Shown piece after piece: positions 41,535 to 51,262 of a stretch of DNA of 64,000 nucleotides. Origin of the DNA: Leptolyngbya sp. SIOISBB (GTDB lineage Bacteria; Cyanobacteriota; Cyanobacteriia; Phormidesmidales; Phormidesmidaceae); contig JAAHII010000001.1 in NCBI GenBank assembly GCA_010671905.1, forward strand, positions 7,402,026 to 7,466,025, given 5' to 3'. Numbering within the stretch: the stretch's first letter is position 1; every line of letters begins with the position of its first letter. The translations under genes were made by a program, and so were the position numbers. Under the pieces are notes generated by a model. That model saw only the letters and a list, made by a program, of their open reading frames with translations. It searched no databases and was not told where the DNA came from.

Positions 41535-42317
41535 ATGAAAAGTGAAGGGTATAAGCGTGTTTTGTTCGCGGTCTTGTTTACTTTTTTGTGGTTATTTATG
41601 GTGGCTTTAGCGCGACAGCAGAGTAAGGATGGATCAATTAATATACTTACGTTTGTGAGTGAGTATGAGGTAGGTGAAATAAACCCTCCGCAAGCCTCTT
41701 TATATTTGAAAGAGTCATCCATTAATGCATTTGAGGGTGACGATACTAAAAACGTTACTTTTCTAATTAACTCTAGAGCAACTCTATACGAGGTGGCTAA
41801 GGCTAAAGGTCGAACACATGTTGATATTTATGGCTGGGTTTGGTCAGAATCGCTCGTGTCCCAAGATAACAAGGTGCAATTAATTGACTCACTTGAAGAA
41901 GAGAATTTTAGGTCTTCTCCAAGTGGATATAAAATTGCAAAGGTTATGCCAAATTTAACAATGCAAGGGTTTTCGGAAAGTCATAATGGGGACTGGACTT
42001 TCGTTAAAGCAAGTGTATGGGTTGACTCCACTTTTCTGACAGGAAATGAGCCGAACTATGCATGGCCTATGAGTTCTCCAGTTGTGACTTCAGCGCCAGA
42101 TGACGGAGCAATTCCCTCTAAGATGAAACGTGTTACTTACGTCAATGAAAGTGCTGGTATGTTTTCAGTTTTATTGCTTGTAATTATCTTTCATTCACTT
42201 ATAGGCATAAAACTTTGGGGTGATGTAATTTACTATCAAATGCATTCCGGTTCGGGAGATAATGTTGCAGGAAATAAGGACTTAGTCCAGGAAGAAGAAA
42301 ATGATGAAAGACATTGA
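41535..42317 (+). CDS. Two-TM hypothetical protein ending in GSGDNVAGNK motif
   Basis: TM near N-term and MFSVLLLVIIFHSLIGIKLWG, C-term YYQMHSGSGDNVAGNKDL. Confidence 0.6.
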   Translation: MKSEGYKRVLFAVLFTFLWLFMVALARQQSKDGSINILTFVSEYEVGEINPPQASLYLKESSINAFEGDDTKNVTFLINSRATLYEVAKAKGRTHVDIYGWVWSESLVSQDNKVQLIDSLEEENFRSSPSGYKIAKVMPNLTMQGFSESHNGDWTFVKASVWVDSTFLTGNEPNYAWPMSSPVVTSAPDDGAIPSKMKRVTYVNESAGMFSVLLLVIIFHSLIGIKLWGDVIYYQMHSGSGDNVAGNKDLVQEEENDERH

Positions 42318-42414
42318 TTCTACCTTGAAACACTAAAAAATGTAATTTTTTCTTGTCCAAATCTTAATTTTTTGATGACGAGATTTAGATAGTCACTGCA
42401 TTACTTTAGGTATA

Positions 42415-42750
42415 TCAAGCATTTATAAAGCCTTTTGCTCCTGCAATGACAATTTTGATCGCCGGATGATCAATAGCTTCTTCAAGGCCAGTTGTTCCTG
42501 CTTCTTGAAGTGCCTTTATGATTCTTTCCCTAAGTTTTGGACTCTTCTCGATTTTTTCAATTGCTTTTGCACCAATTATTGCCTGACCAGACGGAGTATC
42601 GCTAGGGTAATCTTTCGAAAGTTGGTCAAGTAATTCTTTTATATCTTTCGCAGCTCGAGACAGATTAGGCAAGTTGTTATATTGATTCTGAATTTTATTA
42701 CCTGCAACGTTATCACCTCTACCGTAGTGAAACTGATTTACGTTCGACAT
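42415..42750 (-). CDS. Small adaptor-like protein with N-terminal GRGDNVAGNK motif
   Basis: MSNVNQFHYGRGDNVAGNKIQNQYNNLPNL...SPKLRERIIKALQEAGTTGLEEAIDHPAIKIVIAGAKGFI. Confidence 0.65.
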   Translation of the reverse strand: MSNVNQFHYGRGDNVAGNKIQNQYNNLPNLSRAAKDIKELLDQLSKDYPSDTPSGQAIIGAKAIEKIEKSPKLRERIIKALQEAGTTGLEEAIDHPAIKIVIAGAKGFINA

Positions 42751-42853
42751 AGTATCCTCCTGATTTTCCATTGCTAACGACAATTTTCGATCTGTTGACT
42801 CTGCATGATCGGCAGGAAGTAAACGAGATACGGTAGTCAGATATTTAAGAATT

Positions 42854-45193
42854 TCAGCCGATATTACTTGCAAATAGGCTGTAAACTTTTTGCTGCTGAG
42901 CCTGCTCAGTGAACATGAGATTCTCGCGGTAATCTACGGGACAATCAATAACTGTTGGGACATTCAGCTCTAGAGCTTCTTCAAGAATTGGTCTTAAATC
43001 CTTTGTCGTTTCGACTCGATAGCCTTTTAGTCCCATCGATTCAGCAAATTTCACAAAATCAGGATTGTTGAAGTGGACAAAGGATGGCTCACCATAGTGA
43101 TTCTGTTGTTTCCACTCAGTTAGACCATACCCGTCATCATGGAAAACAATGGTGACAAAGGCAGTCCCTAATCGCAATGCCGTTTCTAGCTCTTGGCAGT
43201 TCATCATAAAACCGCCGTCACCCGTTGCCGCAATGACTCGTCGCGAAGGATTCACTAGCTTGGCGGCAATCCCCCCAGGGATGGCGATGCCCATCGCCGC
43301 AAATCCATTGGAAATCAAACAGGTATTAGGACGTTCGCAATGGTAGTTGCGAGCGATCCACATTTTGTGAGCCCCGACATCGGATATCAGGATATCCTCT
43401 GGCCCCAGTACCTGTCGCAAATCATAGATCAGCTTTTGGGGTTTGACCGGAAAGCCATAGTCATCGGCATAGCGTTGATAGTCAGCGCGGATTTCGTCGC
43501 GCAATTGAACGTTGATGGGCTCTGGGCGGCCATTCCGATTGACCCGTTTGAGAATTTCTTCGAGCGAGTCGGAGATATCGCCGACGACCTCGACTCGGGG
43601 AATATAGCTGCTATCAATTTCGGCTGGTGTCGTATTGATGTGCAGAATCGGGATGTCTCCTTCGGGATTCCACTTTTTGGGCGAATATTCCACCAGGTCA
43701 TAACCGACCGCAATCAGTAAATCAGCACGCTCAATACCACAGGAGATGAAGTCACGCTGTTGCAGTCCAAAGGTCCATAAGGCGAGGGGATGGGTGTAGG
43801 GGATGACGCCCTTGCCCATAAAGGTATTGACCACTGGCACATTCAGCTCAGTCGCAAATTTAACGAGAGCGTCACTGGCTTCTGCCCGGATGGCCCCATT
43901 CCCCACCAAAATGAGAGGATTTGTTGCTTGAGAAATGGCCACGGCCGCCTGCTGAATGCTTTGGTAAGAAGCGTAGGATTTTTCTCGCCCATCGCGGCGG
44001 AGGGGCGCCCCTGCCACCTCCATCTTGGCAATGTTTTCGGGCAGGTCAATGTGGACAGCGCCCGGCTTTTCGGTCTGGGCCAACTTAAAGGCTTTCCGCA
44101 CAATCTCTGGGGTTATGCTGGGGCGCACAATTTGCGCGCTCCATTTGGTTACTGGAGAAAACATTGCCACCAAGTCGAGATACTGGTGAGATTCAATATG
44201 CATGCGATCAGTATCAACTTGCCCAGTAATGGCTACCAGAGGAGCTCGATCAAGGTTGGCATCGGCTATGCCAGTCATTAGGTTGGTTGCCCCTGGTCCC
44301 AAAGTTGATAGGCAGACACCGGCTTTGCCAGTCAGGCGACCATAGACGTCTGCCATAAAGGCGGCACCCTGTTCATAGCGGGTGGTCACAAACTGAATGG
44401 ACGATTTTTTGAGGGCTTGTAGAACGGCCAGATTCTCCTCCCCTGGAACGCCAAAAATATATTCAACGCCCTCATTCTCTAAACATTTCACCAGTAACTC
44501 AGCCGCGTTACCAGTAACTTGAGTGTTATCTGGCTTAGTATCATTTTCAGAAGAGCGGCCTTCTTGACTATATTTATCAATCAAATAAACATATTCAACG
44601 GGAATGTTCAATATATCGGTTAATTCTCCTGTATCAAAAAGCCTTTTTAGTCTGTCTATTCCCTCTGGAGAACCATCTAAAATAAGCTTTATGCTTCCTT
44701 CTTGAATATCGATGATCTTTATCGAAGTGTCCCCGCTTATTTCTTTAAGGAGAGCTAGAATTGCGTCTAGCTTATCCTTGTCAATTTTGTCTATTCTTCC
44801 AGCGATAGCAAATGCAAGATGCTTGCGTTGATTACATAATTCTAGCTCTTGATTCTGTTGTTTATCAGACAGATTTAAACATTCAGGAAAAATTTGGTTT
44901 ATTAGCTCTTCTATTTCTTTTAGTCCTGGTCCCGTAGGACCTTCTATCCATTCCAAGAGCTTATAAGATTGTTCTCCCTGAGGACTGCTATCTAGATTTA
45001 GGAGACCCTTAGGGGGATTGGTAGCATAAACTAGCGCCTTGAATTCAGGCGCTGACAAGCTATTTAAAAACAGAACTAGCTGTAGACGTCTGTTCATTGA
45101 ATTGTTTTTTGGAATATTGGATGTTGATGTTATCAGGTCCATATATTCAAAGCCTTTTTCAAATGAAACTAATAGTCTGATTTTGCATGTCAC
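42854..45193 (-). CDS. EAD-like adaptor + TRADD-N-like domain + acetolactate synthase-like ThDP enzyme
   Basis: N-term RLQLVLFLNSLSAPEFKALVYATNPPKGLLNLDSSPQGEQSYKLLEWIEGPTGPGL; LKEISGDTSIKIIDIQEGSIKLILDGSPEGIDRLKRLFDTGELTDIL; ALS: FGVPGEENL, RYEQGAAFMADVYGRLTG, GDGGFMMNCQELETALRLGTAFVTIVFHDDGYG. Confidence 0.85.
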   Translation of the reverse strand: MTCKIRLLVSFEKGFEYMDLITSTSNIPKNNSMNRRLQLVLFLNSLSAPEFKALVYATNPPKGLLNLDSSPQGEQSYKLLEWIEGPTGPGLKEIEELINQIFPECLNLSDKQQNQELELCNQRKHLAFAIAGRIDKIDKDKLDAILALLKEISGDTSIKIIDIQEGSIKLILDGSPEGIDRLKRLFDTGELTDILNIPVEYVYLIDKYSQEGRSSENDTKPDNTQVTGNAAELLVKCLENEGVEYIFGVPGEENLAVLQALKKSSIQFVTTRYEQGAAFMADVYGRLTGKAGVCLSTLGPGATNLMTGIADANLDRAPLVAITGQVDTDRMHIESHQYLDLVAMFSPVTKWSAQIVRPSITPEIVRKAFKLAQTEKPGAVHIDLPENIAKMEVAGAPLRRDGREKSYASYQSIQQAAVAISQATNPLILVGNGAIRAEASDALVKFATELNVPVVNTFMGKGVIPYTHPLALWTFGLQQRDFISCGIERADLLIAVGYDLVEYSPKKWNPEGDIPILHINTTPAEIDSSYIPRVEVVGDISDSLEEILKRVNRNGRPEPINVQLRDEIRADYQRYADDYGFPVKPQKLIYDLRQVLGPEDILISDVGAHKMWIARNYHCERPNTCLISNGFAAMGIAIPGGIAAKLVNPSRRVIAATGDGGFMMNCQELETALRLGTAFVTIVFHDDGYGLTEWKQQNHYGEPSFVHFNNPDFVKFAESMGLKGYRVETTKDLRPILEEALELNVPTVIDCPVDYRENLMFTEQAQQQKVYSLFASNIG

Positions 45194-45573
45194 TCAGGTT
45201 GTATTAAATCTAAATCATCTGAAAGTCAATTTAAATCTATTTAAGGGTTGTGCTTCTGTATATACAGACCTTGTGATGCTTTCTACACTACTGTCTATTC
45301 CTTCAGGCTAACAGGGAGTACAAGATACTGCGTGATGTGAATGCCACTTCTAGCTCAGGCAGCTCAATTTGTTATGAAGCTATTTTAGCGATCTCATGTC
45401 TTGGATCAATATAAATTTTGCGTCTGAAACTCTTATGATATAGGGCTTGCAGTTTTATATTGCTTCATGATAGCTTGGCTTCAACTACACCATTTTCTGG
45501 AGTTGACTGTATAGGCGTTTAAGCTTGCTCGCCTCCTTTCGTTGTTTAAGGCGTTCATGTGCTTCTTTGAGAA

Positions 45574-47912
45574 CGAGAGTGAAAAAAGTGGGGGAGCACC
45601 ATCTTTCATTAGCTGAGCTTATGTCCTGAGATAAGCAAATCAGTGGCTCGAGACTGAAGTTGGACTAGATTTCCTGACTAGATGAAGCTCAGGAAATTCT
45701 CTTGCGAAAATCTGAGGTTCTACCCCTTATGCTGGCGTGAAATAGTTGCCTCGCAGGACAACTTTTGGGGCCTCAAAACTGTATTAGCCAGAGTTATCAT
45801 TCATACTGTTTAACCACTTGCGCACCGGCGTTATCATGGCACGATAACCCGCCGCCGCTCTCATTTATCAGCTCAAAGTCGCCCTGGTGGGCATCAGCCC
45901 GATGATTTGGCGACGGCTATTGGTCAGTGGCAATCACACCATTGCCGACTTGCATTACATTCTCCAAATTGCCATGGGCTGGAGCGACGACCACTTGAAT
46001 CGCTTCACCATTCATGGCAAAGAATACGGCGTCTATCACTCAGGCGGCATCGGCTTCAGTGACGACCCTGAAATGGTCCAGTTAGCCGACCTTCAACTGC
46101 GGGAACGGAAGAAGTTTGGCTATGAATACGACTTCACCGATCGGTGGTAGTACCAGCTGCGGGTTGAAGCGATCCGATTTCCAGAGCATCCCCTATCAGC
46201 GCCTGTTTGCATCGGCGGCAAGCGGTCCGCTCCCCCAGAAAATTGTGGCGGCCCCTGGGCCTTTCAAATGAAGCGGCAGCACTATTCAGTCGGTTATGCA
46301 GTGGAAGTGCTGACTGATATTTATCGAGGTGGTGCCGAGACCTTGCGAGATCGCTTTAACGAAGTCCGTTTGCTGCAACAGTGGCTGAGCCTTGAAGAAT
46401 TTGACTGCCAAACGGTTAATTGCCGTCTCCAGCAATATGCCGACGGCGATCGCGAAGGGTTGTTTGTCGAGGTTATCGGATAATGCCGATCAAAGTTCAG
46501 CTGGTATTTGAAGACAATGATGGTGGGCCTGCCGTCGTGCAAGAGGTGGCCCAGCTAGAGCGCAATACGCTGGCTCCAGGCACGTTAGGGCTAACTCTGG
46601 CGGTAGCCAAAACCCTGTTGCAAACTCTCCAAAGTCATCTAGTTCAGCAGCAGACATCGGCTTACCAGCAACAGTATCAGACCTGTCCGCACTGCCAACA
46701 ACCCTGCCTGGTTAAGGATTATCGTTAGCTGGTTTACCGGAGTCTCTTTGGTAAACTCCACCTGCCCAGTACTCGATTCTTCCACTGTGATTGCAGCCTC
46801 ACTCAAGCAAGAGCTTTAGCCCGCTCGCTGATTTGCTAACGGAGCGTACGGCTCCCGAACTGCTCTACTGGGAATCGAAATTTGCCGCCCTGATGTCTTA
46901 TGGTCAAAGCGCTTGGCTATTAGCCGAACTCTTTCCAGTGGATGAACAGTTAAATGCCGCGACGATCCGAAACCATACTCAGCAGCTAGCCGAGCGTTTG
47001 GAAGCAGAATTGGGGGATGAGCAGTTTATGTTTGTCGAAGGCTGTCCGCGCGACTGGGCAGCCTTGCCGAGACCCAATATGCCGCTCACTGTGGGAATTG
47101 ACGGGGGGGTATGTTCGTGTGATCAGCACGCAGGCCCAACAGCCGCATCGTTGTTTTGAGGTCATTACAGGCAAGAGCTTTGCCGATGATGGCACCCTCA
47201 AAGTGTTTTGGTTGGGTCAATTCCTATGACCAGAAGCCCAAACGACGACTGTTTGAGGTGTTGCAGTCGCAGGGGATGCAAATGAATCAGCAGGTGACTT
47301 TCCTCTCCGATGGTGGCGATACCGTTCGGGACTTGCAGCTCTACCTCAATCCGCAAGCGGAGTATTTACTGGATTGGTTCGACATCACCATGCGCATTAC
47401 GGTGATGAAGCAGATGGCAAAAGGCGTCACCGATGCTGAGGATGAGTTGGTAGAATACCTGGATGGCGCGATTGAGAGATCAAGTGGTATCTCTGGCCTG
47501 GCAACGTTTTCCGGGCTTTGCAGGAAATCAACTGGCTGGCCGACGGGCTGTATCTAGAGGAAATGAGCCCTGCACAAGCTAAGCTGCTGAAGAAGGTTGA
47601 GGAGTTCCAGACCTACATCACCAACAACCAGCAGTTCATTACCAACTATGGCGAGCGGTATCGCAATGGTGAAAGAATTGCCACCGGTTTTGTCGAGTCC
47701 ATGGTCAACCAGGTCATTAGCAAGCGGATGGTGAAAAAACAGCAGATGCGATGGAGTCAGAAAGGGGCACATCTGCTATTGCAGGTCAGAACGCGAGTCC
47801 TTGATGGGGATTGGCGCTCCACTTTCGAGCGATGGTATCCCGAGCTGAAATCTCAAGCGGCTTGAGGAGATTGAAAGAGCATCCCGCTTCCCCCAAATTT
47901 TTTTCACTCTCC
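45574..47912 (+). mobile_element. ISKra4-family-like element carrying a pRiA4b ORF-3-like gene; degraded
   Basis: Ends GAGAGTGAAAAAAGTGGGGG (45575) vs CCCCCAAATTTTTTTCACTCTC (47890-47911); IYQLKVALVGISPMIWRRLLV..GGPWAF with in-frame TAG at 46148-46150; transposase fragments KVQLVFEDNDGG..., CPHCQQPCLVK, SDGGDTVRDLQLYLNPQAEYLLDWFDITMRITVMKQMAKG, TGFVESMVNQVISKRMVKKQQMRWSQKGAHLLLQVR. Confidence 0.8.
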
Positions 47913-47945
47913 TTGACACGCCAAAATCAACACAGGATCTAAAGC

Positions 47946-48821
47946 TTAAGTCGATAACCGCTGTTCAATTGCCTTTAACAGCTCCGCAAACTCCGATTCG
48001 GTATGAATGTCAGGGGGGAGGGTATTCATATTCTTGAGAATTTCCACCAGTTCGGCAATGGTGTTGCGAATCCGGGTGTAGAGATCGATAGATTCTCGAA
48101 AGCCTTGCATATTGGCAGCGCTGACAGTTTTCATAGCTTCATCAAGGTCAGCGATTTCTTGTTCCCAATGTTGAATGTAGCGAATCCGTTTCACCGGCTT
48201 ATAGATTTCGGCATCGGCCAACACAATAGGAAAAATACGATCTCGGTAGTCACCATTAGCGGCAATTTCCACCAGTTCAAACATGCAGTTCTCAGACTTC
48301 AGATATTTGTCGCTGATAATGACAATGACTGCTTTCCCCTTACCAATCTGCTCCATAAACTCTTTGATACTGTCCTTGAAGTCCAGGTCATTCTTATCCC
48401 GAATTAAGATGATTTCCGACGCTTGAAAGGCCTCATCGATCTTATTGGCCATCGCTTCGCTGTCGCCCCCCCAGGCATAAGAGATAAACACCTCTTTAGC
48501 TGTTGCAAAAGGCGGCGGGGAGCCTGGCAATGACGGCGGGGCCATGGGTGGCTGCACCGGCGCGGCTCCGGGTAAGGTAATCCCCAGATTATCTAAGGAA
48601 ACGTAATGACTTAACACCTGCAAAACCGAGTCTAGGCCTTTGCCAGTCGGCCCTTTGGCCCAATCCAGCAGCTCTTTAGCTCGTTGCCCCTGGGGTGCTT
48701 GAAACGAGGACATCACCCCGGCCGGTAAATCCAATGCAAAGACCATTTCTTCAAATTGAGCCGGCGGCATAGCCCCCAAGCTTTGAATGAGCTTTAGGCG
48801 GGAAGCAGGATCAAGGTTCAT
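47946..48821 (-). CDS. EAD-like adaptor + TIR-domain protein
   Basis: RLKLIQSLGAMPPAQFEEMVFALDLPAGVMSSFQAPQGQRAKELLDWAKGPTGKGL; KEVFISYAWGGDSEA, IISDKYLKSENCMFELVEIA. Confidence 0.85.
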   Translation of the reverse strand: MNLDPASRLKLIQSLGAMPPAQFEEMVFALDLPAGVMSSFQAPQGQRAKELLDWAKGPTGKGLDSVLQVLSHYVSLDNLGITLPGAAPVQPPMAPPSLPGSPPPFATAKEVFISYAWGGDSEAMANKIDEAFQASEIILIRDKNDLDFKDSIKEFMEQIGKGKAVIVIISDKYLKSENCMFELVEIAANGDYRDRIFPIVLADAEIYKPVKRIRYIQHWEQEIADLDEAMKTVSAANMQGFRESIDLYTRIRNTIAELVEILKNMNTLPPDIHTESEFAELLKAIEQRLST

Positions 48822-49118
48822 AGCGATCAGTGCCGTTGGTTCTTGAGTTTTCCTGAGAATATCAGAGGCAGTGCAAACGCCTTGGAGGATTTATGGCGCG
48901 GCGCAAGGGGGTTGTAGTAGCCGACCCAAAACGTGCGCTAAGCAGCTTCAGCCCTTCATACCGGTTAAACCATGTGGTGGGGCCTCGGCCCCTTTTTTTG
49001 CATTGGGGAGAAGGACAGGGGAAACAAGCTTTAATTAGGTATCAAGCAAAGAGCAATCGCGGCTTAGACGGTTAGCGATCGCTCTTTCTGGGTTATGTAC
49101 TTTAGCCTATCGTAGCCG

Positions 49119-50538
49119 ATGTCTGATTCCTTATCACCCCGGAAACGGCTGGAGCTAATCCGGCTGGTCAGTGCGCTGTCCGTGCCTGAGTTTGAAGAAT
49201 TACTATTCGCCCTGAGGCCCAAAGCAGGTGTAGTGCCGCCTAACGTCACTGCACAAGGGAACCGTGCTAAGGCCCTATTGGAATGGGTTGAAGGCCCTAC
49301 AGGATGTGGGCTCAAAGACTTTCTACAAGTCCTGGATGAATTCATGCCCAGCAGATTCCCAATGGACTTTTACTATTCTAACCAATCACCATCATCGTCG
49401 TCATCCACGCAGCTTTTTTCAGAAGATACTCTAAAGTCTGAACCCGAAACCTCTTTTCATTCCAGTTTAGGAGAGGGTAATTCTCTCCAAGCTAATGATA
49501 ATAGTGGCATTATTAATCAGATTAATCAGGTTGGTAATGTCACTATTGATCAGAAAGATAATTCTCACCAGCAGATTAATAATGCCAACGTTATTAATCA
49601 GCATTTTAATAACTATAAAGAAAAACCATTGCTGGTGCTATTGATTTCTATATCACTTGTTGCATCTGGTGCAATGGCTTATCTGGCTTGGTTTAACTCA
49701 AATGACGTGGGTGGGGATGATGGGTATATCCTGCCTACTTTCTCGGGGAAAGCTACCCTTGATCAAGGAACCTTCTATGTGCCTACTGTAGGCTCGAGTA
49801 GTGTAAATCCAACTGTTAATTTTGATGCTTCATCATCTGGTGATGAAGCATACGTGTACTCTGAATATTAATAACATTCCTTTTGAGGATTATCAAGAAG
49901 GCATAATTAATATCGAAAGTTCATCACAAATAAGTGGAAATATAACTATAGGTTCGAAGGAGTATCAAGTAAACTCCAGAGGCGCGAGTCTTGCTATAGA
50001 CCTAGAAGAGAATCCTATAGGTCAAGGAGATTATGTCTCAGGAGTTATCAGCGGAGTTGTGTCAGATGGCATTAACAGTGAAAATATTTCCATTGATTTC
50101 ACTGTGTCCGTGAGTAAAGAGTTTAGCCAACTCAAATCATTAAAAGAGCCTTTGGAAAGAGTGACTTTGAATCAAGGAATAGTATATAGAGAAGAAATAG
50201 GAAACAATGCTCCTACAATTGCTATTTCTGGCAATACATTATCTGATTTCAATAATGGTCCAAGAAGTTTGAGCATCGGTAATATTCCTATTTCAGAATA
50301 TGAATCAGGTCTTATAAGAGCTGGTAAGTCGCATTCAGCTACAGGATCAATAGAAATTATAGACAGTTCGGGGAATTTTATTTATGATTTGCTAGAGCCA
50401 GAAATAGTTATAGAAGTAGCGACAAAAAATACTCCTGATGGATCTTTCATGGAAGGAGTGGTGCATGGAACGATTTCAGATGGCATAGAAACTAGGGAGG
50501 TTATTGTTGACCTTTTTCTACCTATTGAAACTTATTGA
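49119..50538 (+). CDS. EAD-like adaptor + N-rich beta motif + TM + duplicated beta domain, split by frameshift (ORFs 49119-49871, 49822-50538)
   Basis: RLELIRLVSALSVPEFEELLFALRPKAGVVPPNVTAQGNRAKALLEWVEGPTGCGL; GIINQINQVGNVTIDQKDN; repeats TLDQGTFYVPTVG.. / TLNQGIVYREEIG.. continue across the frameshift. Confidence 0.65.
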
Positions 50539-50594
50539 AAACTATCCTGTTGCTCCACTCCGTTCCATCTTTCTTTCGCGGCTTCGTCATCCCC

Positions 50595-51110
50595 CTGCCC
50601 ACCAAAGAGGTGGCCACACTCGCCTCAGTGAGCAAGGCCCGCTTCGCTTTAGCCGCTAGTGGCCCCCTGCAGGGATATTCGGTCAATAGCTTCCAGGGGT
50701 GCGGCTGCCTTGGCTCTATGGCTTTGTGGAACCGCTCACCGGCGAGTCCTTCTTTTGGGAGTATTCACGGCTTGTCCACCAATTCTTTGGCGAGGTCTTG
50801 ACAGCTTTTGTGAGAGAATACTTAAACTCGGGTGTGATGCACATCATTCAGCTAGATCAAAGTGCTAGTCATCGGGCCGCTGACCTCACGATTCCACCCG
50901 ATGTCGTATTTTATTTTCAGCCACCTTACAGCCCAGAGTTGAGTCCCATTGAGAATTGTGAGCACTGTTGAAAGGATGGCTGTCCACGCGCCTCTAGTTT
51001 GACCTCGATGAGTTCAGCAGGCTTTGTCTCATCGACTGAGGCAGCTGACGAAGACTGTTTTGCACTCACTAACGCTGCGCCATACCTTGCTGGAAGCTTT
51101 TTCCTGGGCT
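50595..51110 (+). mobile_element. IS630-family transposase remnant
   Basis: LYGFVEPLTGESFFWEY...MHIIQLDQSASHRAADLTIPPDVVFYFQPPYSPELSPIEN; fragmented frames. Confidence 0.7.
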
Positions 51111-51262
51111 GGGATGTCTTACCATCAGCTTGATATGGGACATTTCAAAACTAAATTGGTATTATGCATCCTGGGAAAGTCAAAAATTTCGAGGCTAAAA
51201 AACTGCTCAAACAACGTCTTAAGGGAAACAAAGTATGTCTTTAATCTAGCTAATGACCGCAG

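Noticed and set aside
46268-46728. ORFs 46268-46483 and 46420-46728 as independent genes
   Set aside because: They are pieces of the degraded ISKra4-like element (pRiA4b ORF-3-like tail and transposase N-terminus).
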